Assembly: GCA_002281485.1 (NCBI GenBank)
Contig: NCGF01000008.1
Coordinates: forward strand, 1 to 64,000
Source: Sphingomonas sp. 28-66-16
Lineage (GTDB): Bacteria; Pseudomonadota; Alphaproteobacteria; Sphingomonadales; Sphingomonadaceae
Length of the DNA stretch: 64,000 nt
Direction of reading: 5' to 3'
Position numbers and translations under genes: made by a program
The notes under the pieces: generated by a model
The model's input: only the letters and a program-made list of their open reading frames with translations
What the model was told of the DNA's origin: nothing
Databases searched by the model: none
Part shown: positions 17,489 through 26,350 of the stretch, piece after piece
Layout: each line of letters opens with the position of its first letter
How positions within the stretch are numbered: position 1 is the first letter of the stretch

Positions 17489-18677
17489 ACCGCGCGACCA
17501 GCTCGACATGCGTCGACCAGCGAAACTGGCCGACCGGCTGGATCCAGTCGAGCAAATAGCCGCCTTCACAGATCGTCTTCGCATCGCGCGCGAAGGTACC
17601 GGGATTACAGGAAACATAGGCAATCACCGGCGCCTTGCTTCCGGCCAGCGCCTCGGCCTGTTCGCGCGCGCCGGCGCGCGGCGGATCGAGCACGATCGCG
17701 TCGAAGCGATCGAGTTCGGCCACCGTCAACGGGCGGCGATAGAGATCGCGGTGCTCGGCGAACACCGGGCGCTGCGCCAGCCCCGCTGCCGCTTTGAGCG
17801 CAAAATGCGCGTCGCGCCCCGCCTCGGCGGCATAGACCTTGGCCGGGCCAGCGAGCGCCAGCGCGAAGGTGCCGAGGCCTGCGAACAGATCGGCGACCAG
17901 CGCCGACGGCCCGATCGCCTCCTTGACGCTCGCGACCAGCGCCGCCTCGCCGTCAGCCGTCGCCTGCAGGAATGCCGCCGTTGGAAAGCCAACCGGGACC
18001 TCGCCAAGCACGATCGTCGCGCCAACGGGTTCCCAGCGGGTTTCGGGTCCAAGGCCATTGTCGATCGACAGTCGCGCGATGCCGTTGGCCGCGCCGAACG
18101 CCGAGATCGCCTCGGCGGCCTCCAGCCCGGCGGCGTCGACCCCGCTGATCAAGACATCGACGCCCTGGTCGATCAGGCTCAGCGTGATCTCGACCCGGCG
18201 CTTGCCGGTGATCAGCCCGGCGAGCAGCCGCCGCAACGGCCGCAGCGTCGCGAACAGCGCGCGATCGAGGATCACGCACTCGGCAATGTCGATCAACTGG
18301 TGGCTGCCCGCCTCGCTGAACCCGAGCAATATCTGTTTGCCGAGCCGCTCGGCATGGAAGGTAGCGCGCCGCCGGCTGTATGCGGGCGAGAGCAACGGCG
18401 GCCGAATCGCCGTGGCGAGCCCCTGCGCCGTCAGCGCGCCCGCGATCCGATCGACGATGAAGCCCGCATAGCTTGCGTCGTCGAGATGTTGGAGCTGGCA
18501 TCCGCCGCAGCGCGGGAAATGTCGACACGGCGGGGACTGGTGATGCGGCCCGCGCATGATGCTGCCATCGGCGCACAGCTGATCGCCAGGCGCGGTCAGC
18601 GCGCGATAGCGCCCGTCGCTGGTCACCCCTTCGCCGCGCCCGGCGATCCGCACGATCAGATCGGCATCACTCATCAT
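17478..18677 (-). CDS. rlmD: 23S rRNA (uracil-C5)-methyltransferase, RlmD/TrmA family
   Basis: Class I SAM RNA methyltransferase of 399 residues. An early cysteine cluster ([15 protein letters not shown]) suggests a [4Fe-4S] cluster; the N-terminal TRAM-like part is short. The SAM site is [13 protein letters not shown], followed by [13 protein letters not shown] and the catalytic cysteine in [12 protein letters not shown]. These fit RlmD/RumA-like enzymes acting on U1939 or a nearby 23S uridine; the exact site is inferred. Its start overlaps the nnr stop by 4 bp, making it the last gene of the lipoprotein-nnr-rlmD run. Confidence 0.88.
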   Translation of the reverse strand: MMSDADLIVRIAGRGEGVTSDGRYRALTAPGDQLCADGSIMRGPHHQSPPCRHFPRCGGCQLQHLDDASYAGFIVDRIAGALTAQGLATAIRPPLLSPAYSRRRATFHAERLGKQILLGFSEAGSHQLIDIAECVILDRALFATLRPLRRLLAGLITGKRRVEITLSLIDQGVDVLISGVDAAGLEAAEAISAFGAANGIARLSIDNGLGPETRWEPVGATIVLGEVPVGFPTAAFLQATADGEAALVASVKEAIGPSALVADLFAGLGTFALALAGPAKVYAAEAGRDAHFALKAAAGLAQRPVFAEHRDLYRRPLTVAELDRFDAIVLDPPRAGAREQAEALAGSKAPVIAYVSCNPGTFARDAKTICEGGYLLDWIQPVGQFRWSTHVELVARFSR

Positions 18678-20047
18678 CCGCCCCTGACATGGCTGAGCGC
18701 TGAAGCGAGATCATCGGCGATGAACGCGCCGCCACAACGCCTCGCGGCCTCGCCGTGCAGCCAGACGCCGCCACAGGCCGCGTCGAAAGGTGCCGCCCCG
18801 CCCGCGAGCAGCGCCGCGATGCCCCCGGCCAGAACATCGCCCGTCCCGGCGGTCGAGAGCCAGCTGCTCGCCGGCAGCGCGATCCCGACGCGACCGTCGG
18901 GCGCGGCCACCACGGTATCCGCGCCCTTGAAGACGATCACCGCGCCGGCTGCGGCAGCGGCGGCAAGCGCACGCTCGATCTTGCTGCCCTCATTCGTGCC
19001 GAAGGCCGCATCGAATTCGCCGCCATGCGGCGTCAGGATGGTGGCGCTCTGCCGCCCGGCCAGTCGCGCCGGATCGATCAGATGCAGCGCATCGCCATCG
19101 ATCACGGTTGGCCTGTCGAGCGCGAGCACCGCATCGAGCCGCGCGCGCGCGATTGCATCGCGGCCAAGACCCGGCCCGATCAGGATCGCGCCGATCCTTG
19201 GATCGGCCAGGCTCGCGGCCACGAAGGGCTTGTGGACGATGGCCAACGGGCCGCCGCCCGCCCCACCGAGCACCAGCGCATAGCCCGCCCCCGCCCGCAG
19301 CGCCGCCGTCGCCGCGAGCAGCGCCGCGCCGGGCATCGACCCGGCGCAAACCGCGACCATTCCTCGATTATATTTGTGCGCCTCCGGCCCCGGCAGGGCG
19401 AGATCGGGCCGCGCGATGATCGACCAGCGATCGTCGCCAGGCACGCCGATATCGACGACCCGCAGCGCCCCGACATGCCGTGCGGCGGGCTGGAGCAGGT
19501 GCGACGGCTTGGCGGCACCCAAGGCGAGGGTGACATCGAAGCACGGCACATCCCCCAGCATCGCGCCGTCATCGCTGGCGAGGCCGCTCGGCACGTCGAC
19601 CGCAATCGCCAGCGAGGCCGCCGCGACCAGCGCCCCAAGGCGCGCCGACAGCACTGGGTCCAACGGGCGCGACAGCCCGGTGCCGAACAGCGCATCGACG
19701 ACGACCGGCGCCGGGCCGGCATCGGCGAGCGCCGCAACGGGCCCGTCCCAGCCTTGCCGCGCGCGCGAAGCCGCCGCCGATCCGGGATCGCCGCTCGCCG
19801 CGATCCGTACCCGGCAACCGGAGGCCTTGAGCGCGCAGGCCGCGACATAGCCGTCGCCGCCATTGTTGCCAGGGCCGCACAGCACCAGAATCGCATGATC
19901 GCCGGCCAGCCGCCGCACCCATTCGGCAACCCCCGCGCCGGCGCGCGCCATCAGGCCGTCGACGCTGGCCCCGGCGGCGATGGCCGTCGCTTCGGCGCGG
20001 CGCATCGCCTCGGCCGTCAGGATAGGCGCGCCTTCGGGGGTGATCAC
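18674..20047 (-). CDS. nnr: Bifunctional NAD(P)H-hydrate epimerase / ADP-dependent dehydratase
   Basis: Repairs hydrated NAD(P)H. The 457-residue protein is a fusion: an N-terminal YjeF epimerase domain (MRRAEATAI, LCGPGNNGGDGYVAA, VVDALFGTGLSR) and a C-terminal ribokinase-like dehydratase domain (VCAGSMPGAALLAATAALRAGAGY, ILTPHGGEFDAAFG, STAGTGDVLAGGIAALLAGG). Both active-site regions look intact. It is flanked by a lipoprotein gene and rlmD with 4-bp overlaps on both sides, so expression is coupled to them although the functions are unrelated. Confidence 0.93.
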   Translation of the reverse strand: MITPEGAPILTAEAMRRAEATAIAAGASVDGLMARAGAGVAEWVRRLAGDHAILVLCGPGNNGGDGYVAACALKASGCRVRIAASGDPGSAAASRARQGWDGPVAALADAGPAPVVVDALFGTGLSRPLDPVLSARLGALVAAASLAIAVDVPSGLASDDGAMLGDVPCFDVTLALGAAKPSHLLQPAARHVGALRVVDIGVPGDDRWSIIARPDLALPGPEAHKYNRGMVAVCAGSMPGAALLAATAALRAGAGYALVLGGAGGGPLAIVHKPFVAASLADPRIGAILIGPGLGRDAIARARLDAVLALDRPTVIDGDALHLIDPARLAGRQSATILTPHGGEFDAAFGTNEGSKIERALAAAAAAGAVIVFKGADTVVAAPDGRVGIALPASSWLSTAGTGDVLAGGIAALLAGGAAPFDAACGGVWLHGEAARRCGGAFIADDLASALSHVRGG

Positions 20048-20448
20048 GGCGCCGGCTTGTCCTGGCCACGCACCGTCGCCGGCAGTCGATAGCGGTCCCC
20101 GCCCAGCGCCACTTCGATCTCGGCGGGGCCAAGCACCTGGACGATCGCCGGTTCGGCGCCATCGGCGGCGATCACGCCGCGCCCGTCGCCGGTGACGAGC
20201 AGCCGGTGAAAGGCCCCGTCAGGGTGGCGGACGGTGAGCGTCAGCCCGGCTGCCGAGGTCGCCCGGTCGAGCGTGCACACCCTGGCGAAATCGCTCGATC
20301 CGTTGCGCGCGCAGACGATGCGGCCATCGTCGCTCGCCGCGTCGCGCTGCGCCGCCTCGGCCTTGGCCAGCCCCTCGGTTTTCGGCGGTGATTCGCCACA
20401 GCCAGCGAGCAGGGCCAGCGCCAGGATGATCAAAGGGGGGTGCGTCAT
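20044..20448 (-). CDS. Putative lipoprotein
   Basis: 134 residues with a lipoprotein signal: short hydrophobic stretch LIILALALLAGC, lipobox LAGC, cysteine at about residue 16. The mature part has one cysteine pair (CARN and CTLD) and a beta-rich sequence ending in RLPATVRGQDKPAP. I do not recognise a named domain. The ATG giving MTHPPLIIL is preferred over longer frames because it puts the signal peptide at the N terminus. It overlaps the nnr start (ATGA). Confidence 0.75.
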   Translation of the reverse strand: MTHPPLIILALALLAGCGESPPKTEGLAKAEAAQRDAASDDGRIVCARNGSSDFARVCTLDRATSAAGLTLTVRHPDGAFHRLLVTGDGRGVIAADGAEPAIVQVLGPAEIEVALGGDRYRLPATVRGQDKPAP

Positions 20449-20468
20449 GGGGCCTCGAAATGCGTTGC

Positions 20469-21215
20469 TCACGCCTCCCATAGGCGCCGCCGGGCGTTCG
20501 CGGCTAGCCCGGCGTCGATATCGGTCAAGATCGCCGCCAGCCGATCGGCCCAACGCGCAACGCCGTCGGGATGATCGATCAGGTCGTTGCGGACCTCGAT
20601 TGCGAGGCTGGCGATGCCGTTCCCCTCGCCGTGGCGGTTGAGCGTCGCGTTGAGCAGGCGACCCGAATAGGGTTCGTTGTCGCCGGTGACGACCCCGGCC
20701 CGGCGCAGCAGATCGAGCGCCAGCGCCGCCGCCCGGCGATCGCGATTGTAGAGGATGCCGATTTCCCAGGGGCGCGGCGCATCGCCGGTCTCGAGCGCGG
20801 GGGTGAAGCTGTGGATGCTCGCGATCAGCCGGGGCCGATGCCGCGCGATCTCGCGCGCGAGCATGCGGTGATAGGGCGCATGGAAGCGCGCGATCCGGTC
20901 CGACCGGTCGGCGCCGATATTGCCGGGGATCGCATGGCCATCGCTGATCCGGGGCATGAGACCCGGATGATCGGCCTGGCGGTGGAGATCGATCACCAGC
21001 CGCGACACCGTGGCGAGCACCGCTGGCGCACCGAGTCGCTCGGCCAGCGCCCGCGTCAGATCGGCAGCGCCGATGTCGATCGCGATATGCCGGGTCAGCA
21101 GTCCGGGCGCGATCCCGAGGTCGATGTCGGCGGGCACGGCGTTCGACGCATGGTCGCAGACGAGAAAAATATCGCCCTGACCCTCAATAATATCGGGGAC
21201 TAGCGGCTCAGCCAT
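20469..21215 (-). CDS. N-formylglutamate amidohydrolase family protein
   Basis: 248 residues of the FGase family (HutG type 2-like fold, zinc dependent). Recognisable are FLVCDHASNAVPADIDLG, the RHIAIDIGAADL stretch, SRLVIDLHRQADHPGLMPRISDG, YHRMLAREIARHRP, and IHSFTPALETG. In histidine catabolism such enzymes release glutamate from N-formylglutamate, but no hut genes are nearby, so the physiological role here is open. The ATG giving MAEPLVPDIIEG is preferred. It sits between ispE upstream and a lipoprotein gene downstream on the same strand. Confidence 0.85.
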   Translation of the reverse strand: MAEPLVPDIIEGQGDIFLVCDHASNAVPADIDLGIAPGLLTRHIAIDIGAADLTRALAERLGAPAVLATVSRLVIDLHRQADHPGLMPRISDGHAIPGNIGADRSDRIARFHAPYHRMLAREIARHRPRLIASIHSFTPALETGDAPRPWEIGILYNRDRRAAALALDLLRRAGVVTGDNEPYSGRLLNATLNRHGEGNGIASLAIEVRNDLIDHPDGVARWADRLAAILTDIDAGLAANARRRLWEA

Positions 21216-21233
21216 CGCCGGGCACGCCGATGA

Positions 21234-21268
21234 GGCGAAGGGTGGCGCGCCGGGCGCCGCCCTTCGCC
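21234..21268. repeat. Intergenic stem-loop between ispE and the FGase gene
   Basis: Inverted repeat with 14-bp arms (21234-21247 and 21255-21268) and a 7-nt loop; only one pair is imperfect (T opposite G). There is no adjacent T tract on either strand, so it is not a canonical terminator. It lies between two minus-strand genes and may be an mRNA processing or stability hairpin. Confidence 0.6.
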
Positions 21269-21380
21269 CATAATGGCGCCCGGGGTAACCGGGGACCACC
21301 GACGGACGAGTCGCCCGATGCGACGGACCCGCTGCGATCAGTATCGGCCAACACTGCTACCAAAGCGTAAAACCCGCGTG

Positions 21381-22211
21381 TCATGCCAGGGTCGATTCGA
21401 GCAGCCACCAGCCGGGCCGCGCGTGGCGGATCGTCGCCGCCGCTGCCGCGCGATCGGCGAGGCGTTCGAACAGCGCAAAGCACGTCGCGCCCGATCCCGA
21501 CATCCGCGCCAGCATCACCCCCGTTTGTCCGGCGAGCATCGCCACCACCTCGCCGATCACCGGCGCCATCGCCCGCGCCGGCGCCTCGAGGTCGTTGCGT
21601 CCCGCCAGCGCGCGCTCGATCAGCGCGCCATCGGGGAGCGGCCCGCGATCGATCCCGTCCCACGCGGCAAATACCGCGCCGGTCGATATCGCGACGCCCG
21701 GGTTGACGAGCAGCACCGGCGTTCCGCCCAGCCCCTCGACCGCCGCGAGCTGCTCGCCCTTGCCGCTGCCGAAGGCGCTGCGCCCGAGCAGGCACGCCGG
21801 GACATCGGCGCCCAGTTCCTCTGCAATCTTGAACAGCGCCGGTTGGTCAGCGGCGATGCCGTGGAGACGCGCGAGCGCCCGGATCGTCGCCGCCGCATCC
21901 GCCGAGCCGCCGCCGATCCCCGACGCAATCGGCAGCCTCTTGTCGAGGACGATCTCGAGCGCGGCGGGCAGCGCGTAGTGCGCGGTCACCAGCGCCGCCG
22001 CGCGGGTGACCAGATTGTCGCCCTCCCCCGACAAGCCGTCTGCAAACGGCCCCGTCACCGTGAAGCGCGCCTGTGCCGCAGGCGCCACGCTGACCGTATC
22101 GCCATCGGTCAGGAACGCGAACAGCGTTTCGAGCGCGTGATAGCCATCGGCGCGGCGATGGCGAACGTGCAGCGCAAGGTTGATCTTGGCGGGGGCAAGC
22201 TCGACGATCAT
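21381..22211 (-). CDS. ispE: 4-diphosphocytidyl-2-C-methyl-D-erythritol kinase
   Basis: GHMP kinase of the MEP isoprenoid pathway; phosphorylates CDP-ME at the 2-hydroxyl. 276 residues: ELAPAKINLALHV, the DGYHALETLFAFL segment, the glycine-rich ATP loop LPIASGIGGGSADAAA, and a C-terminal MSGSGATCFALF. The start is 7 bp beyond the stop of the TPR gene upstream. Adjacency of ispE to a TPR protein and ETF-QO is usual in sphingomonads, to my recollection. Confidence 0.94.
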   Translation of the reverse strand: MIVELAPAKINLALHVRHRRADGYHALETLFAFLTDGDTVSVAPAAQARFTVTGPFADGLSGEGDNLVTRAAALVTAHYALPAALEIVLDKRLPIASGIGGGSADAAATIRALARLHGIAADQPALFKIAEELGADVPACLLGRSAFGSGKGEQLAAVEGLGGTPVLLVNPGVAISTGAVFAAWDGIDRGPLPDGALIERALAGRNDLEAPARAMAPVIGEVVAMLAGQTGVMLARMSGSGATCFALFERLADRAAAAATIRHARPGWWLLESTLA

Positions 22212-22218
22212 CACGCGA

Positions 22219-23799
22219 TCAGTTCCGGGCAAGCCCGTCGGCGATCTTGGTCGCGAGCCGCGCGGCATCGGCACCTTCGGCGGTGATCGCGGCGGCCCGC
22301 CAGGCATAGCGCGCCTCATAGCGTCGGCCGGTGCGCCAATAGGCATCGCCGAGATGTTCGCTGATCGTCTCGTTGGCGGGTTCGCCGGCGGCGGCGCGTT
22401 CGAGCAGCGGCAGCGCCTTGGCATCGTCGCCGGCCTTGAAATAGGCCCAGGCGAGCGAATCGAGGATCGACAGATTGTCGGGCTTCAGGCTGCTCGCCTT
22501 TTCGAGCAGCCGGCGTGCAGTGGCGACGTCGCCGCCATGATCGAGCTGGCCATAGCCGAGATAGTTGAGCGCGATCGGCTGATCGGGCGCGAGCGCCACC
22601 GCCTTTTCGAGCAAGGGCAGCGCCTCGTCCCACTTGCCGGCCTGGTCGAGCGCGCCGCCGAGCTGCAGGTAGAGCACCCAGTCGACCGCTGGCCCCGCCT
22701 GGTCGATCGCCTGGCGATAGACCGCGGCGGCCTCGTCGAAGCGCGCAGCCGCCACCAGCCGGTCGCCGTAACGCTGCAGATCGGCAACCCCGGCATCGCT
22801 CGAACGCGCAATCGCCGCCGATTCCTTCAGCGCGTCGTCGTCGCGACCTGCCTTCTCGAGCAGTTCGACCCGTTCTACGCGCGCCGCTGGCGCATAGGGA
22901 CTCGCCGGTTTGATCTCGTCGAGCACCGCCAGCGCGCTCGGCAACGCCTCTTCGCTGGTCAGTGCGGCAGCCAGCAACAGACGGGCGCGATCATTGCCGG
23001 GATCGACCCGCAACGCCGAACGCGTCAGCACGATCGACAGCGGTGCGGTCTCGTCGTCGCCGAGATCGGCAGCCAGCCGGGTCAGAATATAGGAGACGCC
23101 GAAGCCGAAATCGGGCTTTGCGCCCTTGCCCAGCGTCGCGCGCTGGCGGCGGATCAGCGGCTCATCGCCCGCCAGCAAGCTGGCGGCGAGATCGCCGCGA
23201 CCCTGCCCGACAAGCAGCCGGGCTGCCGCCATCCTGAGCTCGAGCCCGCCGCGATCGACCCCGAGCAACACGCGCAGCAAGGCGACTCCATCGTCGATGC
23301 GGCCATCGCCGATCATCAACAACGCACGGGTTTCGGTCGCGTAATGCAGCCCGATCGGGTTCTTGCCGGTCAGCTCGAGCAAGCCGAGCGCGCGCTTGGG
23401 ATCGGTCTGGCCGACCGACCAGGCGCGCAGCGGCGGCACCAGAAACGACAGCGGTCCGGCGCCCAGCCGCGCGAGCGCTTTGTCGACCTCGGCACTCGGA
23501 GCGGGCTTGGCGACGGCCGCCTCGGCAAGCGCCAGCACCGCCGAATCGGCTGGCGCGACCCCTGCCCGCTCGAGCACCACCCGGGCCCGGTTTGCCAGCG
23601 GGGCATCGCCCGCCGCCAGCGCGGCGCGATAGGCACGCACCGCGATCACCGGATCGTCAGGTGTCTTCGCGAGCGCCTCGGCATAGCCCGTCGCGGCGCG
23701 ATCGACCTTGCCATCGGCATCGGCGGCGCGCGCGCGGACATAGGCCGCAAGGCTGGCCGGATCGCTCTCGGCGAAGGCGGGGGTGGCCGGCGCCAGCAA
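22219..23799 (-). CDS. Exported tetratricopeptide repeat protein
   Basis: About 526 residues after the first standard start codon, mostly TPR-like alpha-alpha repeats, clearest at the C terminus (ALPLLEKAVALAPDQPIALNYLGYGQLDHG, continuing as two further units). No enzyme motif is visible. The N terminus is odd: the TTG at 23799 falls inside a signal-peptide-like segment (SAVAFAVLVVALLAPATPAFA) that continues in frame upstream with no ATG, GTG or TTG, so the true start may be a rare ATC/ATT at about 23848-23853, preceded by GGAGGG. The upstream extension overlaps the ETF-QO stop, suggesting coupling. Likely periplasmic scaffold; function unknown. Confidence 0.8.
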   Translation of the reverse strand: MLAPATPAFAESDPASLAAYVRARAADADGKVDRAATGYAEALAKTPDDPVIAVRAYRAALAAGDAPLANRARVVLERAGVAPADSAVLALAEAAVAKPAPSAEVDKALARLGAGPLSFLVPPLRAWSVGQTDPKRALGLLELTGKNPIGLHYATETRALLMIGDGRIDDGVALLRVLLGVDRGGLELRMAAARLLVGQGRGDLAASLLAGDEPLIRRQRATLGKGAKPDFGFGVSYILTRLAADLGDDETAPLSIVLTRSALRVDPGNDRARLLLAAALTSEEALPSALAVLDEIKPASPYAPAARVERVELLEKAGRDDDALKESAAIARSSDAGVADLQRYGDRLVAAARFDEAAAVYRQAIDQAGPAVDWVLYLQLGGALDQAGKWDEALPLLEKAVALAPDQPIALNYLGYGQLDHGGDVATARRLLEKASSLKPDNLSILDSLAWAYFKAGDDAKALPLLERAAAGEPANETISEHLGDAYWRTGRRYEARYAWRAAAITAEGADAARLATKIADGLARN

Positions 23800-23836
23800 G
23801 GCGACGACAAGGACAGCGAACGCGACGGCAGAAGGA

Positions 23837-25492
23837 TTACATGTTGGGATAATTCGGCCCTCCGCCGCCTTCGGGGACGACCCAGTTGATGTTCTGGGTC
23901 GGATCCTTGATGTCGCATGTCTTGCAGTGGACGCAATTCTGGGCGTTGATCACGAATTTCGGATCGCCCGTCTCCTGGCCGACCACCTCGTAAACGCCGG
24001 CCGGACAATAACGCTGCGCCGGCTCGTCATACATCGGCAGATTATACGCGATCGGCACCGATGCGTCCTTGAGGGTCAGATGGCACGGCTGATCTTCCTC
24101 GTGATTGGTGTTCGAGACGAACACCGAGGATAGCCGGTCGAAGGTCAGGACACCGTCGGGCTTGGGATAATAGATCTTCGGCATCAGATCCTGGCGCCAG
24201 AGGTCTTCATGATTGGGGTGATGGCCGAGCGTGAAGGGCATCCTGATCCCCCAGCTCTCCAGCCACATCGTCGCCGTCGCCAGCGCGGCGCCGACGATCA
24301 TCCCGAATTTCTCGATCAGCGGCAGCGCGTTGCGGACGATCGACAGCTCCTTGTAGAGCCAGCTCTTTTCGAACGCTGCGGGGTAAGCGGTGAGTTCGTC
24401 CCCCGTCCGCCCCGCGCCGATCGCAGCGACGGCGGCTTCGGCGGCCAGCATGCCCGATTTCATCGCGGTATGCGTGCCCTTGATCCGCGGCACGTCGAGG
24501 AAACCCGCCGAGCAGCCGATCAACGCGCCGCCCGGAAAGACCAGCTTGGGGATCGCCTGCAGCCCGCCGTCGCTGATCGCGCGGGCGCCGTAGGAAACCC
24601 GCTTCGCTCCCTTCAGGATGGCGGCGATGTCGGGATGGGTCTTCCAGCGCTGCATCTCGTTGAAGGGCGACAGATGCGGGTTCTTGTAGCTGAGCCAGGT
24701 CACCAGCCCCAGCGCGACCTGATTGTTCGCCTGATGATAGAGGAATGCCCCGCCATGGGCATTGTCGTCGAGCGGCCATCCCTGCGTGTGAAGCACGCGG
24801 CCCGGCACATGCTGGGCAGGATCGATGTCCCAGAGTTCCTTGATGCCGATCCCGTAAACCTGCGGTTGCGAATCCTTGGCCAGGTCGAACAGGCGGATGA
24901 GTTGCTTCGAGAGATGCCCGCGCACCCCTTCGGCGAAGAAGGTGTATTTGGCGTGGAGTTCGAGCCCCGGCTGATAATCGGGCTTGCGCGTGCCGTCACG
25001 CGCAACGCCCATGTCGCCGGTCGCGACCCCCTTGACCGACCCATCCTCGTTGAACAGCACCTCGGCGGCGGCAAAGCCCGGGAAGATCTCCACCCCCAAT
25101 CCCTCGGCCTGCTCCGCCAGCCAGCGGCACAGATTGCCGAGGCTGCCCGTATAAGTGCCCTTGTTCTGAAGGAACGGGGGCAGCAACCAGTGCGGCACCT
25201 CGCGATGGCCCTTTTTGGTGAGAATCCAGTGGTGATTCTCGGTCACCGGCGTTTCCGCCATCGGGCAGCCGCTGGTCTTCCAGTCGGGCAGCAACTCGTC
25301 GAGCGACTTGGGATCGATGACCGCCCCCGACAGGATATGCGCGCCAACCTCTGAGCCCTTTTCGAGCACGCAGACCGAGATTTCCTGCTCTTTTTCCGCC
25401 GCCAGCTGTTTGAGCCGGATCGCCGCCGCGAGGCCGGCAGGCCCCGCACCAACGATCACAACATCATACGGCATTGACTCGCGTTCGCTCAT
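23837..25492 (-). CDS. etfD: Electron transfer flavoprotein-ubiquinone oxidoreductase
   Basis: Inner-membrane-associated flavoprotein that passes electrons from ETF (acyl-CoA and amino acid dehydrogenases) to ubiquinone. 551 residues: N-terminal FAD site VVIVGAGPAGLAAAIRLKQ, GSEVGAHILSGAVIDP, GVRGHLSKQLI, and a C-terminal [4Fe-4S] ferredoxin-like domain with CPAGVYEV and NCVHCKTCDIKDPTQNINW. The ATG giving MSERESMPYD is preceded by GGAG with 6-7 nt spacing. An 11-bp perfect inverted repeat lies just upstream (25509-25544). Confidence 0.96.
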   Translation of the reverse strand: MSERESMPYDVVIVGAGPAGLAAAIRLKQLAAEKEQEISVCVLEKGSEVGAHILSGAVIDPKSLDELLPDWKTSGCPMAETPVTENHHWILTKKGHREVPHWLLPPFLQNKGTYTGSLGNLCRWLAEQAEGLGVEIFPGFAAAEVLFNEDGSVKGVATGDMGVARDGTRKPDYQPGLELHAKYTFFAEGVRGHLSKQLIRLFDLAKDSQPQVYGIGIKELWDIDPAQHVPGRVLHTQGWPLDDNAHGGAFLYHQANNQVALGLVTWLSYKNPHLSPFNEMQRWKTHPDIAAILKGAKRVSYGARAISDGGLQAIPKLVFPGGALIGCSAGFLDVPRIKGTHTAMKSGMLAAEAAVAAIGAGRTGDELTAYPAAFEKSWLYKELSIVRNALPLIEKFGMIVGAALATATMWLESWGIRMPFTLGHHPNHEDLWRQDLMPKIYYPKPDGVLTFDRLSSVFVSNTNHEEDQPCHLTLKDASVPIAYNLPMYDEPAQRYCPAGVYEVVGQETGDPKFVINAQNCVHCKTCDIKDPTQNINWVVPEGGGGPNYPNM

Positions 25493-25508
25493 AATCGTCT
25501 CCAGGCGG

Positions 25509-25544
25509 GACGTTGCCGGGCTGTCGTCGCGTTCCGGCAACGTC
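25509..25544. promoter_or_regulatory. 11-bp perfect inverted repeat upstream of etfD
   Basis: GACGTTGCCGG and its exact complement CCGGCAACGTC, separated by 14 nt, 17 bp before the etfD ATG and 62 bp before the divergent UDG-like gene. The location fits a repressor operator or a leader hairpin that could reach close to the ribosome binding site. Which of these applies cannot be told from sequence. Confidence 0.45.
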
Positions 25545-25606
25545 TTGTCCAATCACGCGTGCCCGCGAATTGACCGCGCCGTCAACAGGGGACTCTATGC
25601 AAATCC

Positions 25607-26350
25607 ATGGGGGCTGACCAAAATATCGACTGGAAACCGGTCGCAGCGAGCGCGCTGGCGTGGTGGCACGAGGCGGGCGTCGACGCGCTGGTCGGCGAAA
25701 CCCCTCGGCGCTGGCTGATCGACGACGCGACGCCACGCAGCGCTGCAACGGCGCCGGCCGCGGCCGCGCGCGCGGCGCCCGCCCCGCCGACGCTGGCCAT
25801 GCCCGGCACGCTGGCCGAATTCGAAGCCTGGCGGCTCGGCCCGCAGGCGCCCGATGCTGGCTGGAGCGGCGCGCGTATCGGCGCGCAGGGCAACGCCGCA
25901 TCCGGCCTTGTGATAATCGTCGAGACCCCGGAACGCGATGATGCGGAAACGGGCCGACTCCTGTCCGGCCCTGCGGGTCGCATTTTCGATCGCATGCTCG
26001 CCGCCATCGGTCGCGATCGGCAGTCCATCTATCTTGCGCCGATGGCAGTGGTCAGGCCGGCCACCGGCCGCCTTCCCGGCGACGTCGAGGGGTTGCTCGG
26101 TCTCGCGCTGCGCCATCAGATCGGGCTCGCAGCGCCGCGCGGGGTCCTGCTGTTCGGTAATGCGGCGAGCCGTGCGGTGCTCGGGGCGGACGTCTCCGAG
26201 ATGCGCGGCGGTTTACGCAGCTTTAACCATGACGGTCGAAAGATGGCGGTCGTCACCAGCCATCACCCGCGGTTTTTGTTGGAGCGACCAGCCGCCAAGC
26301 TCGACGTGTGGAAGGATTTGCAGTTGCTGAACCAAGGCCTCACCGCATGA
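25607..26350 (+). CDS. Family-4-like uracil-DNA glycosylase, cysteine-free divergent member
   Basis: 247 residues. The C-terminal 150 residues resemble the UDG superfamily fold: VIIVETPERDDAETGRLLSG then PAGRIFDRML at the place of motif A, YLAPMAVVRP, LLFGNAASRAVLG, and TSHHPRFLLERP at motif B. The usual motif A (GEAPG) reads VETPERD, and the protein has no cysteine at all, so the four-Cys iron-sulfur cluster of family 4 is absent. Catalytic activity is therefore doubtful. The ATG gives MGADQNIDWKP. Its last 4 bp overlap the start of the lytic transglycosylase gene. Confidence 0.72.
   Translation: MGADQNIDWKPVAASALAWWHEAGVDALVGETPRRWLIDDATPRSAATAPAAAARAAPAPPTLAMPGTLAEFEAWRLGPQAPDAGWSGARIGAQGNAASGLVIIVETPERDDAETGRLLSGPAGRIFDRMLAAIGRDRQSIYLAPMAVVRPATGRLPGDVEGLLGLALRHQIGLAAPRGVLLFGNAASRAVLGADVSEMRGGLRSFNHDGRKMAVVTSHHPRFLLERPAAKLDVWKDLQLLNQGLTA

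Noticed and set aside
22180-23889. 569-codon plus-strand open frame over the TPR gene
   Set aside because: Antisense of regular TPR codons gives a long open frame; no domain or ribosome site supports it.
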